Assembly: GCA_013397075.1 (NCBI GenBank)
Contig: VWZS01000638.1
Location: 803,896-867,895 of the forward strand
Length of the DNA stretch: 64,000 nucleotides
Direction of reading: 5' to 3'
DNA from: Rhabdornis inornatus
Taxonomy: Eukaryota > Chordata > Aves > Passeriformes > Rhabdornithidae
Shown here one piece after another: positions 39,441-52,100 of the stretch. The translations under genes and the position numbers were made by a program. The notes beneath the pieces were generated by a model. The model saw only the letters and a list, made by a program, of their open reading frames with translations. It did no database searches and was not told the origin of the DNA. Numbering within the stretch: position 1 is the first letter of the stretch; each line of letters starts with the position of its first letter.

Positions 39441-40283
39441 GAGACTATCACTGCTTGCTAAAACACAATTCCCTAGTGCTTGAACAACTATAATAACCAG
39501 CCAGTGCTGGCAAACTGATGTCTGTCTTGACAAACCTTTCTGAAAATTCACATGCAGAAGAAGGGGAAATACTGGTAGGACTTCAATTATCACCTCCTCA
39601 GGGGACATCACAAATAATAAGCAATTCCCTCCCCAAAGTACCCTAATGATATCCTAGCTTTACAAAAAATTATGCTTGAATATTTTTTCTGAAATATAAA
39701 CTTGCCATGCACAGTCAAAATGAAAAAGAAATATAGGGCATTTTAAAGAGAAATTCCACAGGGAAAAGCAACTGTGAAATAGCCAAACATCAATTATGAA
39801 AACCACATCAAGAAGAGGCTCTTGTGCACGGGCTTTAGGGTTTAGGGATTTCAAGAAAATGTGCATCCTGGTTTGACTCATAACGTAGGCAGAGAATGAG
39901 CAACTTTCCTCAGCTTGAAAACAGCTCAGTGAGTACATAACCCTTTAAAGTCACAGTATCTATACAACTTTCTTGTACCTCATAGCTCCCAGCTGATGGC
40001 AATCTTTGCTCTCCATGCCCAACTCCTCCACAGGCTTACTCCCATCCTAAGTTAGTGCAGGAGAAACAGCTGATACTACTGTGACATGGGCAAACTTCCA
40101 CTAAGGTGTGCACCGCAGCCACCCCAGAGACTGCTCACTGGTGCCATTATCACTATCTCAACTGCAAACCTTCAACCAGAGCCTTCTCCTCCCCTGCTGC
40201 TGCCCACATACAACTCTGAACAGACTGTGGGCAGCACTGCTTCCTTCTACCTGAAGGGAGAACACACATGGAAGGAAAGCAAA

Positions 40284-40324
40284 ATGAAGTGAACAAAGTG
40301 AATGAAGTAACGAAGTGAACAAAG
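40284..40324. repeat. Short GAAGTGAACAAAG tandem repeat
   Basis: GAAGTGAACAAAG occurs twice with related partial units (GAATGAAGTAAC) between. A degenerate local duplication. Confidence 0.75.
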
Positions 40325-41244
40325 GCAGAGAGATTTGGGGTTGATTCTGCCTGTGAGTCAGGGCTGGATCATTTTCTGAAGCTGAAAGATTATGGTCTCA
40401 TGAGTGTACCATTTGAGACTTCCATGGGGCAGGATCTGGGAGAGGGAGCAACCAGAGCTGGGAGTACCCAGGGTAAAATCAGGAAACGCCTTCCCACAAA
40501 ACCCAAAGAAAAAGCAATGGCATGATCTTGTTCTTTCTTAAAATAAATTGCAAGTCTGTTGGTTTGTGGCATTGCTGTTTAATGGTACAAAGCATTATTA
40601 GAGAAAAACAGCGTAAGCCAGACAGTTGTCATAAGGGCAAAAAGATATCTCAGTTCATTTGTGTTTTTCCTCCAACCCTGAACTCCTGTCTTGAGGGTCA
40701 CACTTGCTCCTACACAGAATGTCTGGATAGAAGGCTTCACCAATTTTCCTCTCTGACGGCAAACAGCACCAAACACTTTCCTGTCTCTTCTCCCAGGAGC
40801 AACAGCTGTTTATTGTTCCTCATTTCCACTCTGCATGACCAAACAACTACACAGAAAACAGAAAACAGGTGAAAGCAAGACTATTTAAAGCCGCAAATCA
40901 AAAACGCAAGACTTAGGAAAACTCAGCTTTATGGCTCCCTGTGCAACCTTCAACCCTCCTTCTTGCCTGTGCACCATGGCAGAGCTGTTAATCACATAAT
41001 CACAGGCCATTTTTCCGCAGGACCTTGGCCTCACCCAGTGCAGCAGGATCCGGGGTGCTCACCTAGTGAGCACTCAGTTACTATTTCATCTTCTCTACGC
41101 TGCTGGAGGTGTGGCCCCAAGCCTTGTTTACTGTGTACCTGCCACACTCTGCTCTGCAGATGGAATTAGTCATTTACTCATGGCCTTTCCTACAGAACGC
41201 ATCATTAGAGTAACTGAATGTTTCACAGACATAAAGGAATGTAT

Positions 41245-41340
41245 TTTCACACTGCCCCTATAAAGTAAGACACTGTATTATCCATATGTCATGGACAGAG
41301 AAGCAAAGCACAGGGAGATAATGCAAAAAGCTTCTGCTAG
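41245..41340 (-). mobile_element. MIR-like ancient SINE relic
   Basis: The order CCCTATAAAGTA, TATTATCC, ATGGACAGAG, CACAGGGAGATAATG matches the reverse complement of the MIR core-to-tail region, which reads as a counterpart of CCTATAAAGTAGG, TATTATCCCCATTTTACAG, GAAACTGAGGCACAGAGAG and TTAAGTGAC. Such old SINEs persist at low copy in bird genomes. Confidence 0.6.
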
Positions 41341-42330
41341 TTTTAAATGCTCAATTGAAACTCTTAGGTACAAGTCCTTCAGAGATACATTTTGCCAGTT
41401 GAGGCTGTGGTGACAACCATTTTTTCGGGCTGATGCTCTTGGAGATAGCAGAAGTGGTATCCCTGACATTTATACCATTCAAATTTTACTGGGTTGTTAA
41501 TGTGGAGGCTTGCTTTCTCATTTCTTTGTACATTTGTTATATTTAACAAGCATCAAAAAATTCAAAAGAAGTATAAAAGAGCTGTTTTCTAAATATATAT
41601 TTTGAGGCAGGTAGCTAGGATGGAAAATTTCTGCCAGACAGTTTAAGTTTAGTAAAGTTGTGAACAACTAAAAATGAAGGACTTAAAATAGGGAAGCTGT
41701 TGGATGGCCTCAATGGCAGGTCATTGCCATAACATACACTTTTCTTTCTCTTCTCAGTTATTGAAGAAACAGATGCTACTCTAACAGAATCAAGTCAAAC
41801 TGAAACACAGACTTTAACTAGAACTTTATTTTATATCCTGGTTTTGTTCAGATAAACAAGATCAATTTATTTTTAACTTTAACGCACAACAAAGTCTTGT
41901 TACTCAATTTCAAGCAGGGACTTTTGCTTAGACCATAAGCCCCACCTTTCCTCCTGTTCTCTCGAAAAAAGAAAAAGCAAGTGTCAGGCACCGCAGGCAG
42001 CATTGGTCATAAGCTGGATATAGGACAGGCAGATGGACAGTACTCAGAGGTAGTGAATCTTACATTAGTATAAACTGATCCTTCCCCTGATTATCTGCAG
42101 AGAGATTCCCAAATTCCAATAAGAAAAAAAAGCCCATCTGAAAATTTTAGGCAGTGATTTTATCTGTGCCAACACCACGAAAGAAAGACAGACAGACAAA
42201 AAGACAGTGGGGAGGTGGGAATAATTTAACCAACTGCTGGCGCCAGCCTTCTTCAGAGCAACGAAGTAATTTTAGAGACACTTCTGTAGGAGTGTAAAAT
42301 CCAACCTTGCAACTGTACACAGGACTCGGG

Positions 42331-42758
42331 ACACACAGACATGTACAGACACACACAGACACACACAGACAGACATACACAGACACACACAGACACACAG
42401 ACACACACAGACAGACATACACAGACACAGACATAGACACACACAGACACACAGACACACACAGACAGACATACACAGACACAGACATACACAGACACAC
42501 ACAAACACACACTGACACACACAGACACAGACACACACAGACACACACAGACACACAGGCACAGACATACACAGACACGCACAAACACACAGACATAGAC
42601 AGACACGCACAGACATAGACACACACGAACACACATAGACACACACAAACACACACACAGACACACAGACACACACAGACACACACACACAAACATGCAC
42701 AGACACGCACAGACGCACAGACACACACAGACGCACACAGACACACACAGACACACAG
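42331..42758. repeat. ACACAGAC minisatellite, 428 bp
   Basis: The tract is built of variants of an 8-base ACACAGAC unit mixed with CA, ATAC and GCAC variants, and contains almost no T on the plus strand. Long minus-strand frames rich in Cys, Val and Ser, and plus-strand frames rich in Thr, His and Asp, all arise from the 8-base periodicity and are not genes. Confidence 0.96.
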
Positions 42759-44059
42759 GACACTGGACAACAATGTGAGACAATGTGGGAGCTGGCAGAA
42801 CTGGTTCCTCCATCACCTCAGGAACATGCAAGGACAACCCTAGGGTAACTCCTGACAATTCCTCTTTGCCACCCAGGCTGTATTCCTGGCAAATGGTGTT
42901 ATGAACAGTTCCTTCCCCCGACACATACCATATTCACACAGAGAGGAACACAGACCCAATTTCCCGTCCTGCACTGAAAACTCTCACCATATATCCCTGC
43001 TTCTGAGCTAGTCATGTCTCCTGACTGCACTAACTTTGACTAATTTAGTATTTTTAATTACACAGGGATTTACAGCACTGCACTACAGTGCTCTCTTTTA
43101 TTATACCCACTGTTTCTGCTGAATCTGGGTACACTCTATGTACAAAGTTGCACATTAGACAAATTACACTGCACATTAAGTAAATCTCTCTCTAGAAATA
43201 GGATTAGATGGAGAGGCAAATCTTCCTTATTCCTAGTGCAGAAATTAATTATCTACAAAATCAATATAAAGTAAGGGCTCCATATCAATTTATGAAAAAA
43301 AAAATAGTTTAAAACTACTCCATAGTTAAACAAATTTATGTAGGAGATGCATTCTTCTCCTATTTTGCTTAATAAATAAAACAGCTGGTCGGAGGAATCA
43401 GGTCAATCAGTGTCTGGAAAAAGCCCCATTAAAGCTGCTATATAACCTAGTTTCTCAAGCTGTGTAAGGCATCCTAATATTGAAGAGGCAGAAGTCCATG
43501 CAGAGACAACACGGATGGCTCAGCTTCTGGCTCTTCAGGGTTATGGAGGATATTTATCACAGAAGACAGCAGTAAGTGAGGTATCTTGCAAAGACCTAAT
43601 GAGATAGGCTCTGAAGGACCACAACAAAGAGAACAAGATGCATCCAGACCTATACATAAAATAGAGCCAGTAACCTTGGGCACCTAAGTTCATGTCATCC
43701 AACATAAGAAGATGGTAAAGGCCCAGATTTGCACATGTTTTCAGGTCTCCTCAAAGCTAGCCTAGCCCTGCTGCCACAGTGGGTGACAATACCTCTTCTC
43801 ACAGAACTCCACACCTAGATGGTTCCATCCCTCCTATGTCACGTGGGAGGGCGAATCTGGCAGTGCCCAAAGCTGTGGGCGTGTTTTGCAGGCACAGAGC
43901 CCATTTCAGTGCAGGCAAAAACCCCATAGCATCAACCCTCCTCCTCCTGCACAACACTCAGAACACAACACTCAATGCCCAGGCCCTCCTCACCTCAGAA
44001 AATGTAGCCCTTCTTATATTCAATAGGTTTGAAAATATTTTGCAAAGGGTATCACAATC

Positions 44060-44175
44060 CACATCCTTTAGAGATAAAAATGGTGCCAGAAGAAAGTAAA
44101 GTGACTTCCTCAAGCTTAAAGAGCAAGGCAGCATCAGAACTGGGAAATGAAACCTCCTGACCCACAAACCTAGGT
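44060..44175 (-). mobile_element. MIR-like ancient SINE relic
   Basis: AAGTGACTTCCTCAAGC, then AGCATCAGAACTGGGAAATG and AACCTCCTGACC parallel the MIR reverse complement (AAGTGACTTGCCCAAGGTC, then GGCAGAGCTGGGATTTGAAC and CCAGGTCTGAC). Diverged but collinear over about 100 bases. Confidence 0.5.
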
Positions 44176-46083
44176 TTTAGCTTCTTAAATAAGGATTCTC
44201 TTTCCTCATTAAAAAAACTAAAAATGGGAAGAGAGAGAGGAATATTCTGCAGACAGAATGAACTTCGCCCTCAGAGGACTAATGACCTGATATACTTTTT
44301 TTTCCCTTCTCACCTCCATTTCCCCTGCTAAAGTTACAGTAACTTCAAGGACTACCCTTCTTCCTTGCTCTGGTTTAACCTAATGTATCAGCTCAGCATC
44401 CTTTTCCCAACCACCCGAAGCCAGAGACCATCCTTCCAAGAGAGGAGAAGATTACCTTCTTGCTTTCAGTCTCTCTGGACATCCTTGCAACATCCTGGAC
44501 TGAGACCACTCTGCTTTCTGCATCGTGTTGAGGGACTCCAAAGTCCTATCCACTTGTCCCAGCCCATAGTACGTGGCAGCCCAAAAGAGTATGCTGGAGG
44601 TAAAACCTGGTTGTTATCTATTAATTTTTCATTTCAAGAATGGCTCCAGGGAAAGGAGGGAGATATAGGTCAGAGACTTTGGGGGCTGATTAGTACCTCT
44701 TTACATCTTCCTTCCTTTTTTTTTCTCCTCAATTTTTTTTTCTCTTCCAAATTCAGAAACACAGGGTTTCCCCTGCGTATTTCTCATTTACTCCTTGTGC
44801 ATCATCGGTATTAGTCAGCAAACTCCCGCTATTTCCTCACAAGCCCCTGACACTTGCAGACTGACTAACCCTCCCTCCACACACTTTGGTTCTAATAGTT
44901 GCATCTGTTTTTTTTATTTCCTCAAGAAAAATGGATCTCAGCGTTGCACATGCGCAGTTCTCCCTGTGGTCACTGTAAGGGTGACAGGCCATTCCCTGTA
45001 AGCTCCCACTGCCAGGAGACTGTAAACACCACCATTTTTCATGCACAGAGCTGAGGAGCCAGGAGGTGATGGCAGGGCCTGCCTTCAGGTCACCTCATAA
45101 CTCACCATCACAGTAGAAGTGTCCCCCAAACTAGGAAGAAGTTAGCTCCTGCCCCATGCGCAGGCACGTGGAGAACACAATGGAGGAAGCCTGAAGCCAC
45201 CTGGCTTCTCTTCACAGCCCTGCCAACCACTGGTTTGTCAAGTGACACTGCCTTTGCATGAACCTTTCCATCCCAGGATCAAGAGTCTCTGCACATGATG
45301 TGCAGAAGGCCTCAGATGGGCTTCCGAGGCACAAATACAGGGTGAGTGAAAACACAGCTCCTTGTGACTCAAAGCCACCTCATCAGAGCATGACAGAAAA
45401 CTCCTCCTGGCCAGGTGGGCTTGCACAAGCTGCCCACCCACAGCCACGCTCACAGAAGACCTCACATGCAGCTTATGCTCAGGGAGGTGTACCCACAGAC
45501 CAGCCCACACTGTGCTCTCGGTGCTGCGCTCGAGCACACTGCAAGTTTGTTGTGTCCACCTTTCCAGGGTGATGCCAAGAGTACACAGACCACTCTTCCT
45601 TATGTCCAACATGCAAAGAGGACCTCTTTCTCCCAGGGCAAGGCCATGCCCTCAGGTGATGGTAGGTGCTACCTGCTGCCACCCACACAGGAACAACCCA
45701 CATCCAGAGCAGAGCCCATCAACAGGGATCAGTGGGAAGGCTGGTGAACTTGGTGCTGGAGAAGTTTATTTCCCATCTAACCTTGACACCCTCACCCCGG
45801 CACCCACCCTGCTCCTTACCTCAGTCCCCATTGTAGGAGAGCCTTCTGCATTGCTGTGTAGGGAGGCATGAAAATAAACCACCGGCTCCAGTGCCACACT
45901 CCCTCCTGGCAGATCTGTTTCTCTCTTCTTAACTGTTTCCAAGTGCCTGGCTGTTTTATAATCCTCAGTGAGCATTCCCTTAACTCCTTCCTCACTGAGT
46001 TCTTCTAGTCTCCCTCGCTTGCTCTCTTCTAAAAGGCAGAAAAATCCAAGGCAAGGTAGGGGGTAGAGAAAGCAAAGGAGGGG

Positions 46084-46137
46084 GCCTGAATCAAAGAGGG
46101 AACATCTGAATCAAAGAAGGAACATCTGAATCAAACT
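46084..46137. repeat. About 2.5 copies of a 21-bp tandem repeat
   Basis: CTGAATCAAAGAGGGAACAT is followed by CTGAATCAAAGAAGGAACAT and then CTGAATCAAA. One base differs between the full copies, so the duplication is recent or conserved. Confidence 0.9.
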
Positions 46138-49100
46138 GCACATATTAGTCATTTCCCCAGCCTTCTCTTACACAGACTGACTCTCCTGTTAATGTATTTC
46201 TTTTTTTTTCCCATGGACATTTGTGTACCTTAGAAACTTCTTTGCTAATCTTCTCCTGCTTTTTCATACCATGAGGTCATATGCTTCTGCTGGTAGCATG
46301 ACTTTAAATCACACAGCATCTTGCCCTTTGAGGTCTGAACAGAAATCACTGTCTTAGATCACAAGTAAATATGAGTTGATGGCTTCAAGCCCAGTGTCAT
46401 CACCACTCCACTTATGCATATTGCAAAATTCGAGAAGAATCAAATGCAGGTATCGCTTCCCAGTGGAAAGGACTTAATCACTGCAAGGGCTGTGAGAGGG
46501 CAATGTGGAGGAGCTCAGGCAGAGGAACACAACCTCCCTGTTTCCAAGACATGGGACTCTGCAACTGCCCTGAAGTGACCTGTCAAGGGCCACACATGCT
46601 ATGGGTGCTAAAGGCTCTGCACTGCATGTGTGCTTGCATGCGTGTCAGTAAGTGCAGGTGGTGGGGCAGGGCATCACTTGGCCTGAGATTTTGGGTGACC
46701 CACAGGTCATGGCTACACTTGGATAACCACAACAAAGTGCAGGTTACTGTGTGCCAGGGTGTGCTGGCACCACGGCGTGGGGTGGGACAAGTACAGCGAC
46801 CCAGCAGCTTTGGATTTCATAACCACGACTACGTGCAAAGCAACGTCACAGAACACAACGGTGTTTACGCTGCTCCTGGGAGTGCATGAATAAAGAGGAT
46901 GGTGGAAAAAAGCATTGGCTTTCACATGCCCCCTCTCAGGTGGGAACATGGCACCTGCAGCTGACTGCTGCTCTGCCTAAAAGCCTATGGCTGCTTCTTC
47001 CAGCATCTTGAGGTTATCCCTGACAGCTTCTACTCAAAAGTTTACCAAGGTATCTTTTTCCCTGACAAAATGAGCTATTCTGTCACACAAGGCTGGGCCG
47101 CACAGCTTTTAAAATCCGTTCTGCTGATGTTCAAAGGGAGCAGCTTGCTGTGCAGAGGAGTGGTAGATTTAATAGCAGTAGGATCAGCACAAGCTCTTAC
47201 CCTGCCATCTGCCTTCAGCTCATCCAGGCCTTCTGCTGATCAGGCAGTGTGGGCTGGGGCCACCGGAGTGAGCAGCAACTCACTGACATGAAAGACTGCC
47301 TGGGTTAGTTGATTAAGAATAAGCACAGGAATCCTGTATAGTGCTGGTACTGAATCAGTTCAAGGATTTCATGGGGATATTTAAGCCCAGTTTTCCAAAG
47401 AAGTCTTTTATTTCGTGCAGGTGGGTGTTTGTGTGACAGCTTAAACAAGCCCCATGAAATGATGACTCCAGAAACAGCGGTCATCTCTGAAAATGCTCTG
47501 CTTTCTTCTTTGGTCACCCCCACTAGAAAACAGTGATAAATAACACTTAACTGTCTTATTCCTCTCTAATTTTAAGTCCTTTGCACTTACAGAGCTCTGG
47601 AGAAAAAAGAGGAGGAAAAGCCCACTGGAATGGACAGAGATGCCTCTCACAACTATGGGTCACAGATCCCTCTCCTTCTGCCTTGTGGACTTCTTTTAAG
47701 TGCTGGCCACTGCCAGCAGACCCTGACAGAGGCTGCTCAGCTCTGCTCCTGCACATTCAGATTGACAGCTGCTTCAAGAGTTCTCTCTCTTTAATAATAG
47801 AAGAGTCACTTCAGGCTTATGGATGACCTGAAAATACCAAACTGCTGACCCACTACCAATGTCTGAACCTGCCAGTGCAACCAGGAAGAGCAGGGCTTCG
47901 TCCCCTTGAGGGATGGTGAGGGCAAAACAGTTCTGTAGACCCATAACACAAAATATTGAGATCCCCTCTGATGTCATAACATTCTGCGGTAATACTCCAC
48001 AGCAATTTAAAGGACTGCTGCAGCTGATCTACAAACCCAAGGGGAGACAGGTGGAGGGAGCAGCAGAAGGGTGCTGGTCTAGAAGGAAGATGGGGAATCT
48101 GGGATGAGTGAGAGCATAACCTGCCTGCTCTGAAAGTGAAAAGAACAGAGGCCCCTCCTTTCACAGATGGAGGGAGGAAAAAAGCAAGATGAGCGAAAAG
48201 CCTGGACTTAATAATGAAAAACAATAGCTCATCATTTATTTTCATATCCTCTCACTAACGCTGGCATAATGCTAACAGTGGAATTCTTATGGCATTCATG
48301 TCATGCCTGCAAATACCAAGTGAATTACTTCTCAGCGAGGCTATGGGCTATGGCACTGAGAAGCACATTCGTTACAAACAGTTGGATGATGAACGACAGT
48401 TCCCAAATTCCTCCTTCACAATGCTACTTGTATTAGTTGTAATTTAATGAGTGTGTGAGAGAGAGAGAAAGTTTTGGCTCAAACCACAGAAATAATAATG
48501 CCTGCTGCTGCTTCCCACTGGGTCTTGTATTAACTCACACCACCTCCACCTCCTACTTCTCCACCTCCTCCCTTTTCACACCTATCCTCAGGTGCTAAAA
48601 GTCGTGTCATGAAACCCATCAGCATGGCAAGAGAGCATGCAGAAGCCCCCAAGCACATGCAATCCTTCTGGCTAAAAGGTGGGAAAGGACACAAACCTCT
48701 CCCTCTTGTCTGCCAACAGTCAGGGCAAACTGGGGTGGTTCCTACAGCAGCCAGTCTCTGTGTAGACAAGCCACCAACTCTCCTCTGGTTCTTTCCTCCT
48801 AGGGAGCCAGTGTAGGTGAAAGACACCAACCTGGCAGTTCTGGAAACAGAGCATGAAGTGCACACTACATGACCCACACTGGTGCAGTGCTCCCATCACA
48901 CGCCCTTGCCAGCAGGGTTCTCCTGCCTCCCCAGAGGGAGCCACAGCAGGGTAGCCCAGCCTGATCCTCACCTTGCTGGCTGTCTTAGCTGGTTTGTTGC
49001 TCTTTTAAACAATTTTGAGATCTGGTAAGTAGCCAGTAAATGGGAACAAAACATTCGCTAGGGGGTAAGGCCTTCAGCAGTCTAAATGTGCCATCATTGG

Positions 49101-52100
49101 TGACCCCCAGCGAACCCAGCAATCACTGCCACACTGCCTTCTCCTGAGCACTTGGGTAGATCTGTACCTCCAACTTCTTCAGGGCAGAAATCAAGCCCCT
49201 TTTCTTCGCTCTGTGGGCCTTGACACAAAAGGGACAGACACAGCAGCCAGGGCATCTTGCAGGTCCCTGCCCTAGAAGGAGCCTAACTGGCCAGCATCAC
49301 CTTCCATTCCTGTGGCAACCTTGCGACAGAGCCTGTACCCCTTCACAGGACAGGACATTTATCCATCAAATGACCCTGCATATAAGGTTCACGCCTGAAA
49401 CAAGACCTACTGTACGGGGTCTCATATTCTGGGCCAGAAGAAAGCTGAGAGGTCTGATCCGAGCAGCAGACTTACAAGTAAGGGACTGCAAATATCACTA
49501 CTACTCTCCTGGTGTATCCAGTCTCTTCAGTGTTTCCCACTGACACAGCCTGAATGACAACCATCCACGGATTCCTACCCAGTGGAGCATCCAGAATACT
49601 TCTTATCCCATCTGTGCCAAACGTCATTTAAAAGCCCCCTTTCCACATTTTGTGGTGTTTTGAAAAAACAAATCCAAACAAAATTTACATGTTTCTGAAA
49701 CAAAGGCATAAGCAGGGGAAGGGAAAATGCCCTTAAGGATTGGAACCAAATGTGTTTGTGCAAATGAGACCCAGGATTTACAGTTACCTTCCAGCCTCCA
49801 GCAAGCGCTACAGTCTTAGCTTTGACTTAAAAACAATCTGTTTTCTTGTAAGGGTTGAAAAACAACAGTGATATTTTCTCTGATGTACTGGCTAAAGTCC
49901 CACAGACCTGTCTGGGAGAGGAAGGTGGGCACGATGTCACAGGACATTCCCAGGGACATGTGCAGACACAGGTCTGTATGGACACACAGATGCATATTTG
50001 TGCTTCCCAGCAATGCAGCAAAGCACCATGCTGAGGGCCACCACCTTCAGAAACTATCCAGACACATGTTTGCCCCTTGTCAAAATCTCCTTCCCAAGCC
50101 CACATGTGGCATTGCACACTCTGTGGCTTTCTTAAAACCATGGCTATGCTTTGAGGAGTGACCAGGCTCTGAAATAAATGAAGACATGCCTCGATGAAGT
50201 GACCCTAAGTGAAAGCAAGGATATTTGGCACAAATAAATAAACAAGCACCACATCTGCAAACCAAAAAGGATGAAACAGTGAGCCTCGTCAGCCTGCTAT
50301 AACTAACCTTGTGCTGGGCAGCTCACCCACGCTACCAGCACGGAGAGCCATGCATCCCCCCAAGGGACACCAGACAGAAAGGCTCCCTCTGCAGACAGCA
50401 AGTGTGGGGAGAAGGTGACACAAGCATGAGAGGGAAGTGGGGGGGTTCCCATGACAGAGGCCACCACAATGCCTGTGTGGCCTTTAGGAGCCTGGCACAG
50501 GGGTGCTGCTACCTGCTACCAGCCTGCAAAGAGAAACAGTGGTCAGGCTGGAGTGATGAAAAGCAGTTATCAGGGGTAGAACTACAGGGATACCTAGACA
50601 GATGGAGACCTGCTGGACTGCCAGAACAGGCTGGTTACTGCAACAGCTTCTTTGGGCATACACTACAAGCCACAGCAGTCAGAACTGCCAGCCATGATTT
50701 ATCACATTTACAGTTTAAAACACAACCAAATCCAACACTTCTGCTGGAACCAAGAAGTTCAGCTGAAGGTTCCTGGCCCAGCTGGGAAGGTAGAGGCTGT
50801 CCTGCCCCTCGGTTCCCCTCCTGATAGGCCGTTGTGGATCAGGAAGGGTGAAGCTCAGACACAGCACGCAGTGTTACACTTCAGTTCCCTCCAAGCCTTC
50901 AAATCAGGGCTTTCATGGGGCTTAAGTGCAGCCTGTCCCAACACAAGGTTGGATTTCACAGCTCTTATGTGCTGCTGGCTTGCCACCTCCCACTGAAAAG
51001 GGATGAACGCCCTGCAGGCAGCCTGGCAGGCAGTCCATCCACCCAGATACCCTGAGCAGGGGATGGGGAGCACCTGATCCCCATAGCCCTTCCCATGTCT
51101 CTGAAGGTAAAACAGGAGAGCTGAGATCACCAGGACAGGCTCCTGCTTCCCTTGCCTCAGCTAGCCAAATAACCCCCAATATCCATCTTTTCAGCAAGCA
51201 TATCATGGTAACCATGGAGTGTTTTACCTCTGTGATCAAGCCTGTGCTCTTCTTCCTCCACATCTCTGCTGGCCCCCCATGGCTCACCCTGAGCCCCAGG
51301 GTGACCACAGAGTGCTCACCCTTCCAGCCCATGGGTTGGGATGCCTGACATGCAGCATTCGGTTCCCATATGAAGCCAGCATGTTCTTGATACATAGCAT
51401 GCTACGTCCTTGGCCATGAACACCTCAGGTGGGCAGGTCACCTTCCAGCAAGGACAGCTGAACATGACAGGGCTGGGCTGAGCAGGGGGTCGCACGGGGG
51501 AAGAAGCTGCCATGAACAGGAGGAAGGACACAAACTACATCAGGAGAATAAAAGCCCCATCCCCTTCACAAGCCCTGCAGCAACAAGGAGGCAAGAAGGA
51601 CAGGAGTACCAACCACAACAAAATCCAAATGAAAAACTATGACCTGCAACTTGCTCCAGTGATGCCATGTAACAACTGCGGTTAGGAAACACACTTCCTA
51701 ACTCACCAGCAGTGCTGCCATAAGCATCTGCTTTTTTGTACATGGTATCAAAAACATCAGGCATCCCCACCTGAAATCTTGCTCCCTCCTGCCATTCACT
51801 CACATCCCATCTTCTTTTTCCCTCACACTCTTATTTTCTACAGGCAGCAGCTTTTTGGCAGGAGTCTCAGTGTCTGTTTGCAACAGGGCATGGCAAGGGA
51901 AAGCAGACGTCTCCTCGTAAAGCATCCTCTTCCTGAAACCCCTTCAACCCTTCCTGGCTGAAAGGAAATGCAAGGATTGGTAATGACTCAAGTGCTCCTC
52001 TGGGAAACAGAAGTGATTTTAGAGGAACATGAAATAACTTTTAAGCCAAGCCTAGTCCTGAAGAGGGGAACTCCACACTCTGTAGCTTGAGTTCACGTGG

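Noticed and set aside
42147..42924. Long minus-strand Cys/Val-rich reading frames of 163-223 codons
   Set aside because: They exist only because the ACACAGAC repeat lacks stops in these frames. Amino-acid composition follows the 8-base period and all three frames are open.
50309..50824. 171-codon plus-strand open frame, with a 157-codon minus-strand frame overlapping its right end
   Set aside because: They lie in locally GC-rich, stop-poor intronic DNA and no conserved motif is visible.
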